The notes: generated from the sequence alone by a model not told the origin. 64,000 nucleotides of DNA from Scolanthus callimorphus (GCA_033964015.1 CM066918.1:27301387-27365386); one strand, 5' to 3'. Counted from the stretch's first letter, positions 1 through 24,836 are shown. Numbers and translations: made by a program.

Positions 1-220
1 AGCTAGTTGGCTTACCAAACAAAGCGCCTTATTCAACCTGCTCAGAAGAAGTTCTGTAAAGGATTTTTACTCCAATTAAGAATAAATCTTAGCCTACTCT
101 TTTTTGTAGCGTGCTGTTTTGGGCCTCCTGTGGCGCAATTAGAGCGCCCGAGCCTGGGTTACGCTCGCCCTCAGTCTTCTCTCTCCCGAAACAATACCAC
201 AGAAAACCATCATGCTTGTG

Positions 221-643
221 CAACATATCCACTTAACCCCACTTATGGATAATCCATAAGTATTGATAGCACCTCCATATATGAATAATCCAGAACTCAA
301 GAGCATGGTTATTTGACATGCGCAATGTCCCACATGGTTGTAGGTTGCCGTAGTACACTTGTATCGAGCGCTCTGGAAAGGGTGCAGTGGGCGGGGGTTC
401 TGGGGCTGGTTTTTTTTTTTTTTTTTTTTTGGTTCGGACAATTTTAGAGTGTTCATACATACACATTGCTTCGTTCTATTAGAGTTCATTTATACACATT
501 GCTTCGTTCTATTCATAGTCTTTTATAGAACGAAGATAATTGATATTATACAGCTACCCTGCTCTTGAGTTCTGGATTATTCATATATGGAGGTGCTATC
601 AATACTTATGGCTTATCCATAAGTGAGGTTAAGTGGATATGTT
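221..643. mobile_element. fold-back TIR element 1
   Basis: Arms 221-304 and 561-643 are near-perfect inverted copies of about 83 bases. The core has a T17 run and two copies of a CATTGCTTCGTTCTATT unit. No coding potential, so a non-autonomous DNA element. Confidence 0.7.
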
Positions 644-678
644 GGCTTGTGATGGACCTCACACCTCACAGGTCACCG

Positions 679-828
679 CTAAAAGGGATAACTCAGAAGG
701 ACCTGATTAATAATTCATAGGACAAACAATAGAACGAAGCTACATTGCATAACATGGCATATGTAGCTTCGTTCTACCGTGAAGCCTATGAATTATTAAT
801 CAGGTCCTTCTGAGTCATCCCTTTTAGC
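679..828. mobile_element. fold-back TIR element 2
   Basis: Arms 679-722 and 784-828 are about 44-base inverted copies. The core is itself a palindrome (730-745 against 761-775), giving a nested hairpin. The core unit GAACGAAG also occurs, inverted, in the element at 221-643. Together these two elements hold most of the sequence before the DNAJC25 3' end; nothing else is seen in 829-1401. Confidence 0.65.
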
Positions 829-1401
829 CACTATTGCTTTGTACTGACTTCGTTCCACTGACTTGCAGTAACAATTTAGTAGTATTAAAAATAAGTGCAC
901 AATAAATTGACATTTTGTGTCTATAAAAGTGCCTACTTTAATACTGGTTATTAAATTATCTTTTTCAAGGCCAATTCTTAACGAACAGCTATAAATATGT
1001 GCAGCATAGAGCAAACAATCTACGTATCACGTATTAGGTATTAAAGCATTTTTCACAAACTTTATCAGACTATAATTCTAGATACGCAAATGGAAAACAC
1101 CATTTGGAAAAACTCGATCTTTTAGTTTTCTATCTTCATTGTCTTAAGTGAAAGTTAAATCTAACAAATTCCAATTCTCATCGTCACAAAATTTATAATT
1201 CTATTTCAATTCCTGATTAAAATTTTAACATCATTATTATAGTTTAAATGCGGGTCGTCTTAAATACGGACAGCAATGATGTTTTATCCAGGTTCCAACT
1301 TTCCCTGGGAGTAAGACGTCTTATACCTCGAATGACAATAACGCATTTCCTGGTCCACAGGTAACCCAACAAGACTAAATTCGTTAGCATTGCTCCATTG
1401 T

Positions 1402-13034
<11,633 letters not shown>

Positions 13035-13286
13035 GTTTCTTCGATGTTCGAATTGTGACCGAGCCGTCTGTACACGCACAGCGGTGTCTGGTCAATAAAT
13101 CCCATAATGCATAGCAAGCCCAAGCTAATCCTTCCAAAGAAAACCGCTGGCACATAGCTTGAGGCTCAGGTTTGTTGGACCACAGGATGACCGGCGGACA
13201 CACGATTACAAAATTATCTCGTTCGTTGAGAGCCAAACTTGTAAAGTATTTTCGCCGGACGTTTTCCACATTTCGTCAATTAACCA

Positions 13287-13597
13287 GGGGCGCTTTCCAT
13301 TTGGCAAAAAATCCCGTTTTGAATTCCCAGTAGTTCTCTGAGTCAAATGGAAAGGTCTTAATCCGGTATTAATTCACGAGAACAGCCACGATTGGACGAA
13401 AGTCCGAGAACTGCAACCGCTTTCCATTTGACCCGGAATTTCCGGCCGGGTCGAATTTCGGTCAGAAATCAAATGGACCGGAAATTCCGAGTTCTCCGAA
13501 AATTCCCACTTTTGGGGTAAGCTCAAAAGGTTGTCCCAAATTTCCGAAACTTTTTCCCGTTTTGTTTTTTGTTTTTTTGACAAATGGAAAGCGCCCC
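13287..13597. mobile_element. 311-bp TIR element
   Basis: Ends GGGGCGCTTTCCATTTG and CAAATGGAAAGCGCCCC. Inside, further copies of the TTTCCATTTGAC motif occur in both orientations. Non-coding. Confidence 0.75.
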
Positions 13598-13975
13598 AGA
13601 TGTTACGAATATCGCTATGGCTTCGCGCGCCAAAAAGCACTGGATGGGGGATGGAGGGGTTCCAAATCATTGCTCACGAGGGGCACAAATGGCTGATATT
13701 TTTAAATATCAGCCTTGGAATCCCCCCTTGGAATTTCCAACCTCCAGACACACCCCCTCCCGTGGAATTTCCAGAGTCCAATACAACCCCCGTGGAAAAT
13801 TTTCCTCACCCCCCGGTTGTTGCCTTCAAATACGCGAAAATCGGGACATTTAAATATGTATTCTACATTATACCGGTAAGATTTAGAATAGTCTAGGTGA
13901 CAGGCAGACCAGAGATGGACGAACAATATTGTTTTATCGAGATTTTGCAATTGGATCGGCTCATGATAAGTAAGA

Positions 13976-14074
13976 GTTAATTACCGAGATTCGAGGCAAT
14001 AACCCAAATGCATCCCAAGGGCCGTAGGCCCGCGGGATGTATTTGGGTTATTGCCGAGAATCGAGGTAATTAAC
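13976..14074. repeat. 99-bp palindrome
   Basis: GTTAATTACCGAGA...TCGAGGTAATTAAC with an inner CCCAAATGCATCCC / GGGATGTATTTGGG pairing; nearly the whole length can fold. Confidence 0.75.
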
Positions 14075-14758
14075 TGGCTTATTATAGGATTGGCAAGGTT
14101 TTCAGAAAACAGGAACAAATGAAATGCATTCTTCTCGTTGAATTTCAAAGTTTTGACAAGGAGTATAGTTTGTAATTGAAAAGGGTAGCGCATTCCGATA
14201 GGAACTATTGTTAGTTATTTAGCTGTTTTCATAGACGTACGTTCCCCAGAGAAAATGAATGACAGGTTTTATTCAACCATGATTTACAAAGGTCCAAACA
14301 AAAAATATACAGCTTGAGTGCATTCATTTGTTAGCAGAACACGAATTATGTCTTTTGTTTTCGTACAAAACAGCCAGGCCAGTCAATCGAGTGGCTTTTT
14401 GTAAAAGCGCGACTCATTCAAACGGTATTTTCGTTTGTACCACGCACTGACTGCTACTAGTCAATTTGCATAACGCCGAGTAACAACATGGATCGGAACT
14501 GCTTCAAGCTGGAGTAACTGAAGGCAAGTTTCAGGTATTTTGCGCTCGTTGGTTGTTCTCTAAGATAAGATATGTAAACGATTTCATCTGTATTTTCAGG
14601 TTTACCTGCTTGAACACACTCTATGGGCCAGGAAACCAAGCAAGTAGGCTGGACAAACGCTTTATGGTTCAAGTCGGTTCAAGTGAAGGCGTTTCTCGGA
14701 TATGGTGTTTTGTGGCGTTCAACGGGATTCGCGCATAAAGGATAATCATGCAGGAGCA

Positions 14759-14891
14759 AATAGAGCGGATTTCAGATGACTGTCGTGAGTTATTCGCAAT
14801 TACTTTGTAATTACACCTATAGGTTTTATTCAGAATTGCTGTAATCACGTAGCGATTGGTCTCACTACAGTCATATGAAATTCGCTCTATT
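14759..14891. mobile_element. MITE of the AATAGAGCGGATTTC family, 133 bp
   Basis: Inverted ends AATAGAGCGGATTTCAG and ATGAAATTCGCTCTATT with a shared inner GACTGT. Related copies are at 35063-35320 and 60897-61089, and an end fragment near 49638. Confidence 0.75.
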
Positions 14892-15450
14892 TAACAATTA
14901 GACAGATAGTCATATAGATGCATAAACTGAGATTATTGGTGTTTTTTTTTTCTCGGGATAAGTGTATGGATTTGAATTCACTAGGAAAAGAGTTTGGGGG
15001 TGACTAGATTGGGTAGCGGTAAGTAGAATGTCCATGTATTTAACTGAGTTAAATACCTAATGTTTATTTAATGAGGTATTTAACTCTGTATATACCCGGG
15101 ACGTTCCACTTACAGCTATTCAGTTCTTTTCATCAGCCCCTCTCTTCCCTAGAGAATTTCAAATCCCTTCCCGGCTTTAAGTTACTTGCGAGGTATGTAC
15201 GTTAGTTGGAGACCTCAAAAACACAATGGAAACCGTGTCAATCATGTAATAAGAGCGGCGTATGTACTAGGCATAAGAAAACTAGTGGAGCCACTGTGGG
15301 ACGGATATCTTGCTAAATCAATTAAACACAACTAGTATCTTACTTTTAATTACAAATTTATTATTATTATACAACGTCACAAATGGTGAATATTATTTCA
15401 CAAATTCAAATAAGCCAGACAAGAGTCGAGAAAAGGGAAGTGAAAGCTTA

Positions 15451-15695
15451 TGTATCAGTCAATTCCAGCGGTGACCATGCCCCCCCGGGCAACCCCCGGG
15501 ATTTTGGTCATTTCTAAAAATAAAACTGAAAATTCCCCGCCCCCGGGCTAGCAAAAATGCAAAATACCCCACGGCGGGGAACACAAAAAGCAGAAAAATG
15601 CCCCACCCCCGGGACGAGAAAAAGACGGTAAGAATCCATCGACTCTGCGTGACAAAGCTTCACAACTGGCTTCACCGCTGGAATTGACTGATACA
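15451..15695. mobile_element. 245-bp TIR element
   Basis: 24-bp near-perfect inverted ends (TGTATCAGTCAATTCCAGCG and complement) around a C-rich core. Other unassigned DNA between 13035 and 16848 shows no exon. Confidence 0.75.
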
Positions 15696-16445
15696 TTAGC
15701 CTTCTACTGTAATAACCGGCACATGCTGTACGCGTCTTCCTCGCGCATATTGGGCCGGTCCTATCTATCCCATGTTATATATATTCATGTATGCTCTATT
15801 ATTTTTACACAAGCCTAAGCTACAAGTGTAAATTATTTTTGCCAGCCTTCACTACATAAACTGACAGTTATTGAATAGTTCATTTCAGTGCCAAACACTG
15901 GTCCATGTCAGCCCGTCGATAGCTCAATATTCTAATTCACCTCTGTTCCATCCTTTGCTCCTAGAAATGCAATAAATAGTCTGTTAGACAAGTAAATTAT
16001 AAACTGTACCGCAAGGCTCGTGTTTTTATGGCTAAGCCCGTGTCATTCTTGAATAAAAATAAATAATAAACTTTATTGACATTTATAGCTAGGAGCTCAA
16101 TTAGTCATTATAAATAAATAGTAAAATATATTTGGATAAAAATTATACTAATATGTACATTGGAGCTATGAGAGGAGAAACGTTACTCGCGTGGATCAGT
16201 TAAAAATTGCTCCCTGCTTGTGAAGCAGTCCAATAAAAAGGTTGCAAAACGGGTCTCGTTTTCATTGGCTTTGGCCAGGTAGCTAAATTTGTGCCCGACT
16301 ATCCATTTTTTCAAAACGAGGTGTCATTTTTACAATATCTTGAAATAGAAGATCACGTTGTCGAACGAATTTCTGACATCTTATCTCACGCGCGGTAATC
16401 CTGAACCAGTGCTCTCTTGGAGGGAAGAGGCGGAGAAGGCTATGG

Positions 16446-16778
16446 CCCCGGGGGGGGGGGGGACTTCTGAAAGTTCAGAAGTTTTATCCTAAGGGATAGC
16501 AAATTGGGTGTGGTCAAGTGAATTTTACCCCTAAGAGATAGGAAATTGGATGCGGAAAATCCTAATGTTATAGCGGTCCTTGAAATTACCATCAAGTTGA
16601 AACAATTTATTATGTTGTCGCTGAATTTCTAGGTCACCTTTCCAGGCGTGAGACCACCTAAGGCAAAGCAGACTCTTTGGACACCCCCAAGAGATAGCAA
16701 TTGGGCGAATTTTATACCCTAAGGGATACGAGCACCCATGTGTATTTTTATGGGGAGTTCCCCCCCCCACCCCGGGCC
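16446..16778. repeat. C/G-capped dispersed repeat
   Basis: CCCCGGGGGG at one end and CCCCACCCCGGG at the other. The internal GGGATACGAGCACCC motif is also seen near 6760-6800. Probably a non-autonomous element; ends are imprecise. Confidence 0.45.
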
Positions 16779-16848
16779 TGTCCACTAAACTGTCACCCAA
16801 GACTGTGGAATTGTGATAGACAATCAATCATACACTTTTGATAGAAAC

Positions 16849-18901
16849 TTACTTGGTCCTGTAGTAGTAACAGCATATATAGATGAATATGAGGAAAGCT
16901 ACGCACAACAGAGCGAGGCCGATAATCACAAACAGCGCCGTTTGACCTCTCTTCGTGTCGTAATCTGAAAACACCACGCATGCATCGGTTAGTCCTGTCA
17001 GCTACAAATTTTTGGTCGAGAAGACGTGGCGTGTTTCTAAGGGTTCTCTTCAAAATACTAGAGCAGCTGATTTAGGTGCGGCGGGCAGGAGGGTGTCCTA
17101 ATAATAATATTAATCATCCCTTGTTACAGTCGTGCTAGTCAACGGCATTTTTACCCTCAGCATAACTTAAGGGTTCGTTTCAATAAGCGTCTCCCCAAAA
17201 AGGGAAATTACCTATTTCAGTTCGTGTTGTTTCACTACATAAATGCATGCCCTTTTGTTATTCTAAAGATTCGCTTGAAAGTTACTCTTTCATTTGGACA
17301 AACAAACAAATAATCAAGCAAACAAACAATTTTGAAACAAACAAACAAGACAAACAAAGAAAATACATCTCTATGACTCTAGAAGGACGAAACAGCCAGG
17401 GGCGGATCGGATTTAGGGGGAGGCTGGGAGGGGGCTGCGGGCCCCCTTTTTCGAGAGATTTTCCCATACATGCATTAACTGTATTTACTGATGGAAATTC
17501 GGAATTTGTAGGGGTGTGGAGCACCCTAAAAAGTGGGGGTACTGAAGAGGCAAAAAATGAAGTGGACACATAATTTCGTTTTCTCATGTTTTTACCTCAT
17601 ATACATTTTGATGAAAATATGTCACAATGCAGCGGCGTAGCCAATTTCTGAAGGGGGGGGGGGGGGGGAATAGTGAAAACATGGGACGAAAATGCTCAAA
17701 TTTTCTCCAGCAAATACAGTAAAGGTATGGGAAAATTTCCGAGAAAGCCCCCCCCCCCCCCCCCCCCCTGGACCCCCCTGCAATGTAATCTTAACCACTA
17801 CGTTCTCTGAGCTTGAAGTCAAAACAGAAACAAAAAGGACACGCTTCTGTTCCTTTTCTTCTTTGCGCATAAATAAAAAAAAAGCTTCAAGCACCCGCTA
17901 CCCCAATCGCAAATTAGCACTTCCACAGACTTTAACTAGTCAAATAAATATACTGTGAGCCTGAGGCTACACAGTCCGTAAATCGCCGTTTAGTTCCAAT
18001 CCATTAGAAATACTATGTGGAAAATACATTATCCCTTCAGTGAACTTTTTGAAGAAAATATCTAAAATAGCGAGTGAATCAGAGACTCAGATCTCTGCGA
18101 TTTTGGATCACTTATTTTGTTACAGAGAAAATTGTTTCCATTCTTTAAGTTTCAAACAATGGAAACAAAGGTTTCACACTGGAATCAGGTTCAAAATGCC
18201 CTTGTATCAGCGCGAATCAGCCCACAAGCGCAACAGCGCACCACCACGTTAGTTTTTTCCCGTAATTTTCACCAATTGTGAGAAGGCCCTGGCTATAATT
18301 GCTGTTAAAAATACAATAACGCTTATTTTGAATTTTGGTCTCTTTAACATCAGCTACTTGACATTATTAGCCGTATTCACACTAGAGACGGAAAACTCGT
18401 CTGAAAAAGTTTCTGCTTTATGTCAATTCTGCTCAGAAACACTTGCTTGTTATCTGTCTAAACTTTCTCCTTCAAAATGTTTTCACGTGATCACAGAAGA
18501 ACAGGGGACCATATTCAAGGCGAGAAACTCGTCTCAGACGGGAAACTCGTCTCTAGTGTGAATACAGCTATTGTCTTATTTGCATATTTGCGCATTGAAA
18601 TTTGCTGTTTTATCTCAGTATTTGTTCAATCATTGAATTCAGTTATCTATAACAACTAGAAGTCATGTTTCTGCTTTTTGACATATTTCATATTTACATT
18701 TTGAGTCGGGAATCATGAGTTTCAATAATCTACTTCATTCGAAACCGTTTCTATTTTCGCCTGATAACGTGAGCTATGTTTCAAAGAATGTAATTGAATG
18801 ACAATTAAAGTGATCAATAGCTTACCGAACTCCGCCGTTACTGTTTCCACAAGCAGTGAAACCAACAGAAGAAAAGGAATCAACCTTTTAGATAGTGCCA
18901 T
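16849..18901 (-). CDS. candidate 63-residue secreted or single-pass membrane protein, two exons
   Basis: Exons 18826-18901 and 16849-16964, joined at phase 1 by a GT-AG intron. Exon 1 starts with MALSKRL, then a hydrophobic leucine/valine run and a likely signal-peptidase site after VTA. Exon 2 adds a short acidic/basic stretch (DYDTKRG), a membrane helix of about 23 residues, and a Cys/Tyr-rich juxtamembrane end (ICCYYYRTK) followed by TAA. The predicted product is a type I membrane microprotein with almost no ectodomain. The stop codon overlaps a good donor (GTAAGT), so the second exon may splice on and this may be only the 5' part of a larger receptor-like protein. I could not find a convincing third exon between 13 and 16.8 kb. 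The family is not recognised. Confidence 0.5.
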
Positions 18902-19103
18902 TTTGAGAGGAACTAAAAAATGTCGCGCCGAAAGAACTCAACAAGTTCTTGCAGATGGCAGTTTAGCGATGAAATCCTTCAACCTTGGCCGACAAACAAT
19001 TCCAGTCCTAAGTGCATTCATTAAGCGATTGAATACGTATTGTTCCGCCATAGATTTTTCTTTGTGTATTTTTTGCTTGGTTGCAGACAGAGGTTTTACA
19101 ATA

Positions 19104-19607
19104 AGGCCCCGATTACATGGAGCGGGCTGGCCCGGATGGACGGGCTGAGTTTTTCTACCGAGAACTTGGCTGTCTGCAGAAACTCTGTAAAAAATTGACT
19201 CGCGATTACATGGGAAATTTTCAGCCCGGTTTGCCGAGATCTCGGTAGTCACCCTCCGGGATCCCGGCAAAGCGAGCTGAAAAATTCTCATGTAATCGCT
19301 CAACCGGGCTGGCCCGGTCTCGCTTTGAAGAGTCAGAATTACACTTCTTGATAAGAATTACACTTCTTATACATTATCCAGAGCACCTATATGCCATAAA
19401 GTTGGAAGAGAATACGCTACATCGCAAGTTGCCGTAGTAGAAGAGCAATAAGTGCCTTGCGAATGTTTCGCGCGTCCGCCATTTTGTAACTATCACCAAC
19501 GAACCACGATTCACCATAGCGGGCCAGCTCGGCTCATATAATACCGGGCCGAGATTGTGTTTTCAGCCCGCCCATCCGAGCCAGCCCGCTCCATGTAATC
19601 GGGGCCT
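19104..19607. mobile_element. 504-bp TIR element
   Basis: Inverted ends AGGCCCCGATTACATGG and CCATGTAATCGGGGCCT, extending about 45 bases with few mismatches. An inner GCGATTACATGGGAAA block repeats the end motif. Confidence 0.8.
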
Positions 19608-20336
19608 AAGAGAGATAAATAAGTGCGCAAAGAATGAGCACGAGTAGTGTGACGTCATGGACTTCCCGTGAAGTGTTCAACTTTGTAAAGCGGCAAGTCG
19701 GGTAAAATTCTTTCATTATCCCGGGAATAAAATAACGTAATATCAAGATAGTTCCCTTGAAAAAATGTCGACATTCTCCAACTTCGATTCCTTATAAGGA
19801 AATACCTGCATACCATATTTGGAATCCCAGTAAGTTTTTCACTATTTCTATTGGCTTAGAAAGCTTAAAACTCAACCAGAACTCAACTATACTCGAGGAA
19901 AGATGCTATGTGCATTTTCCACTGTATTGTTCACGGTCAAGAGCCTGGTAACAATGGAGACAAGATACCACAGGAAGCCCGGTCAATCTCTAGAAAGGCG
20001 ACACTGCTATCTTGATACCTTTTCAGAAAAGATTGCACCGTCACAACTTTCTGTTGTAGCCCGCTATGCGTCATGGGAGCAAACAGGTACACCAAAACAG
20101 AGTCGTGAAAAACTGTGTTTTACTGAGAGGATAAATAGCCATACTGTTGTTTCTTGTGTAGAACTAGCTCCCGATAGTCAGTCGCTAAATGGCTTTCCTG
20201 GCTGAATAACAAGCAAACCTGTGAAAATGGAAGCCATTTAGCAGCAAGATCCTAGTGGGCGAGCCTGGCCTGGCTGGTAGCGATGTAATCCAGCCAATAG
20301 CACAGGCGATAAGGAGAATAATAAATTAATGTATAA

Positions 20337-22630
20337 CTAGCTGATGCCCGTGAAAAATTCACGGAGTGTAAGGGGGAAATTTATTTTACCTAAAGTGTTC
20401 TCTGTTAAAAAAAAAACGGAAAAAAAATCACAATGGCCATATGGATGAGGGGAGGGGTTCATGATTTCCCCCTTCCATAAACTGCTGGATTCACATTACT
20501 AATAACCTCCCATCAGCATGAGCTGATGCCCGTGAAAAATTCACGGAGTGTAAGGGGGAAATTTATTTTACTTAAAGTGTTCTCTGTTTAAAAAAAACGG
20601 GAAAAAATCACAATGGCCATATCAATTTGGGGAGGGGTTCATGATTTTCCCCTTCCATAAACTGCTCGGTTTACATTTACTAATAACCTCCCATCAGCAT
20701 GAGTACCCCGTCCCACCATGCCGAAATAAATGAAGTGAGCCCAAAAGGATTTTTTTGCACTGGTCTCCCTGATTTGGTGCGACAAAATCACGCGCGTGTC
20801 CGTCTCTCAAATCGGTCAAAGAACCCGTGAAAATGGAAACCTAATTTGATTTCGGAATTGTTTGTATGTTTATCATATCTCAGCGAGGGGAGAGAAGAAA
20901 CAGGTCAAGTAAAAATGTTCTAAGGACTAAGAATTTTTTTAGTTTATATTATTTATATTTTTTCGGCTTTGTCCCTCACTTAAAAAATAGCTTTAATTAG
21001 AACTTAGCCCAAAGTGAATATTTTCCAAGAAAAACATGCCCACTGGAGGGATTTCCTCCTTCTCTTCGGGATTTGTCCTTCGTTTTGCGATAGAGCCTTT
21101 CACGGACTTTGTTTTCTAAATGTGTCATTTCGACTTAGCATGGCTTAGCGCGTGCTCCGAGGGAAGCAAGGTAGTGTGTACGTTTGTTGAAACTTGAATG
21201 AAAATTTTTCTCAGCTGAAATCTTTCAAGCTAGAATTATCCCTGCACATTCCTGTATGTAATCTGTAAGAGAACCATGTAGGTTTCAATGTCTTTGGTGC
21301 TTTCGGCTGCGCGAACGGAGTTCTTTTTTAGTTTCTGTGGGAGATTTTCAACATGGCGGCGATGGCGGCTTTGTCCCTCGCTTAAGAAATCGCTTGAATT
21401 AGAACTTAGCCCGAGGTGAATCTTTTCCAACAAAAACACGCCTATGGTCCAGATTTCCACCTTCCCTTCGGGTTTGCGAACTTCTTTTGGCGGCACAGCT
21501 TCAGGGCTGAGCGGAGCGAGTGTCGACACGATTTTCCTTACGGTATTAATATATAGACTAGCTGATGCCCGTGAAAAATTCACGGAGTGTAAGGGGGAAA
21601 TTTACTAAAAGTGTTCTCTGTTTAAAAAAAAAACGGGAAAAAAAGCAGAATGGCCATATGGATGTGGGGAGGGGTTGATGATTTCCCCCTTCCATAAACT
21701 GCTGGATTTACATTACTAATAACCTCCCATCAGCATGAGTACCCCGTCCCACCATGCCGAAGTAAATAAAGGGAGCCCAAAAGGATTTTTTTTTTTTGCA
21801 CTGGTCTCCCTGCTTGGTTTGACAAAATCACGCGTGTGTCAGGCTCTCAAATCGGCCAAAGAACCCGTGAAAATCGAAAGCGCAATTTGACTTCGGAATT
21901 GTTTGTATGCTTATCATATCTCAGCGAGGGGAGAGAAGAAACAGGTCAAGTAAAAATGGTCTAAGGACTAACAATTTTTTTAGTTTATATTATTTATATT
22001 TTTTCGGCTTTATCCTCGCTTAAAAATTGCTTGAATTGGAACTTAGCCCAAAGTGAACGTTTTCCAACAAAAACATGCCCACTGGAGGGATTTCCTCTTT
22101 CTCTTCGGGATTGTGTCCTTCGTTTTGCGATAGAGCCGTCGGGATTTATACTTAGAGAATATTATTCATGACTTTCACGGACTTTGTTTTGTAAATGTGT
22201 CATTTCGACTTAGCATGACTTAGCGCGTGCTCCGAGGGAAGCAATGTAGTGTGTACGTTCGTTGAAACTTGAATGAAAATTTTTCTCAGCTCAAATCTTT
22301 CAAGTTAGAATTATCCCTGCACATTCCTGTATGTAATCTGTAAGAGAACCATTTAGGTTTGAATGTTAATGGTGCTTTCGGCTGCGCGAACCGAGTTCTT
22401 TTTTAGTTTCTGTGGGAGAATTCAACATGGCGGCGATGGCGGCTTTGTCCCTCGCTTAAGAAATCGCTTGAATTAGAACTTAGCCCGAGGTGAATCTTCT
22501 CCAACAAAAACACGCCCATGGTCCAGATTTCCACCTTCCCTTCGGGTTTGCGAACTTCTTTTGGCGGCACAGCTTCAGGGCTGAGCGGAGCGGGTGTCGA
22601 CACGATTTTCCTTACGGTATTAATATATAG
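20337..22630. repeat. head-to-tail repeat: one 181-bp partial and two full units of about 1.05 kb
   Basis: The unit starts AGCTGATGCCCGTGAA at 20339 (partial), 20520 and 21560. Both full units end CCTTACGGTATTAATATATAG, at about 21556 and 22630. Each start carries a perfect hairpin, CCGTGAA-AAA-TTCACGG. Copies differ by scattered substitutions and small indels. A short minus-strand frame (SDFLSEGQSRHRRHVE) is kept in both. The class is not recognised. Confidence 0.85.
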
Positions 22631-23437
22631 ATAATGTAAAATGGGCTTAAATGGGCTTTCTGTGTTCGGGTTTCATAACACAGGAAGCCCGAGACAGTGC
22701 TTTCTTGTTTTCTGTCGTATTTCTTGTGATGCCTGCGAAGGAAGCTAGAGTTAATATACACCTGATATACTCAATTCTAGGAGAGGATAGAAGCCAAACC
22801 ACATTTTCCATTGACTAATCTCTATGCAACCTTTTCAGTCCTACGAAATCTGCTCTATCGGTTTCGAAATTTGGCCACAATGAACATGAAGACACAGAGC
22901 TATAGGTTTCGATTTTGAATTTTCAAGATGTACTAAATTACACAATTTTAACACTTGATTGTTAAAAACAATCCAGGTTGGTGGTTAACACCCCCATCGA
23001 GATCTTGTTATATAGAACTCGCCCCTCATGTGGTCTTTCGACCGCTTTGAGTTCCCTCACGATGAGGAGAAAATAAACCCTTTCTTTTCCTTCTCGCTTT
23101 CTTTAAGACTGAGGCGTGATGGCGCCATAACACTTGCATGCGATAAAGCGCTAAATGCACACCGTATGACGATATACAGCTCTTTCCATCAAGGTTGTCA
23201 AGAACTCCTACCCAGACAACTTTGCGGTCTGGGCGCGTACGACTTCGCAACAACTGTATATTCGATTACCTACTACAGTCGTTCTTTCGGATTGTACCAG
23301 AAACTATTTGGAGTAACATATGTTCATTGTTTCTGAGTTTATTTGCTTGGTTAGTTTCCCACTACCGGTACTGGAATACTAAATAGAAACTGCCCGCTGT
23401 TGTTACATTTCTCTCGTATGGTTTTGAGGTGCTTATG

Positions 23438-23477
23438 TTACGTCAAGAGAAAATGATCATTTTCTCTTGGTTACGTA
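23438..23477. repeat. short palindrome
   Basis: TACGTCAAGAGAAAATGATCATTTTCTCTTGGTTACGTA folds on itself around TGATCA. Confidence 0.6.
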
Positions 23478-23603
23478 TAGCAGTTCCCTTCAAGTTGGTT
23501 AACTGCAAGTCTCTGTCCAATTTTATGGGAAAAAGGGGGTTCTAGAAATATACACTTTCTGCACTGATGCATTCTCGAACCCAGAGCTCATAACCTCTAT
23601 CTA

Positions 23604-24196
23604 CTCTACTAGATCTAGCCATATGCACAGGGAGCCCATCAACAGGAGCCCCCATCTACTCCACTTGACCTAGCCATATGCACAGGGAGCCCATCAACAG
23701 GAGCCTCCATCTACTCCACTAGGTCTAGCCACATGCACAGGGAGCCCCATCAACAGGAGCCTACATCTACTCCACTAGGTCTAGCCATATGCACAGGGAG
23801 CCCATCAACAGGAGCCCCCATCTACTCTACTAGATCTAGCCATACGCACGGGGAGCCCATCAACAGGAGCCTCCATCTACTCTACTAGGTCTAGCAATAT
23901 GCACAGGGAGCCCATCAACAGGAGCCCCCATCTACTCCACTAGGTCTAGCCATATGCACAGAGAGCCCGTCAACAGAAGCCTCCATCTACTCCACTTGAC
24001 CTAGCCATATGCACAGGGAGCCCATCAACAGGAGCCCCCATCTACTCCACTAGACCTAGCCATATGCACAGGGAGCCCATCAACAGAAGCCCCCATCTAC
24101 ATTACTAGACCTAGCCATATGCACAGGGAGCCCATCAACAGGAGCCCCCATCTACTCCACTAGACCTAGCCATATGCACAGGAAGCCCATCAATAA
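23604..24196. repeat. minisatellite B, about 55-bp unit, 11 copies
   Basis: Units contain CTAGCCATATGCACAGGG and AGCCCATCAACAGGAGCC, then CCATCTACTCCACT; the same unit as array A with an added base. Variants GACCT/GTCTA alternate irregularly. Confidence 0.92.
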
Positions 24197-24836
24197 AACT
24201 GAATTCCACTGGGAAAACTGCCCATTGTTTGGTGATTTGTTTGTACCGAAGCTAGACCACAATGCATTGAATCCACGACTTCCGGTGTATCTCAAAAAAG
24301 GCCTATGGGTAGATAGTCTCATTAGACTGTGGATTTTGAATTTTTGCATGAAATTTGTACTTTGAGGGTGAGAATGTTGGGTTCATTACGTGCAGTGCGA
24401 GGGCGGAGCTAGTTTCATATGAAACAATCTCCAACCGAAAATTGTTCTTTTTTCAACACCTCACGGCCAAAACCATATTTGGAATCATTTACCTTATAAG
24501 GAAGTGACAGGAGATCCTCTTTTGATAAGAATTTCGGCAAATGTAGCAAGAAAACTGTGAAATTTTGAATGAAAACTTGCAGGAATCACAGACTCGAGTT
24601 CTCGATCTGTCCACCATTGATTTTGGCTTGGTAACCACGCTAAAATAGCCCACAGCTAGCCCGCGCGACTCGACCCAGTCCTCCCAAGTACATTCGGCAA
24701 AAACGACAATTATTCAATGATATGCAGCATTCTTTCTTTTGAGAGAGGGGACATAATCTGTAACCATGACAACTAATCCTCACGGGATTCAAAATCTACA
24801 ATCCCAAAATAGATTCATCTACTCCTGTGCTCTGGA

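Noticed and set aside
17692..17958. Proline-rich and glycine-rich frames across poly-C/poly-G tracts (also near 10004-10280, 37584-37832, 51645-52041)
   Set aside because: They are translations of homopolymer-rich transposon ends; the one real coding segment among them is M13 exon 12 in another frame.
20339..20380. Hammerhead ribozyme
   Set aside because: CTGATG and a stem are present, but the conserved GAAA after the stem is absent; kept only as a hypothesis about the repeat class.
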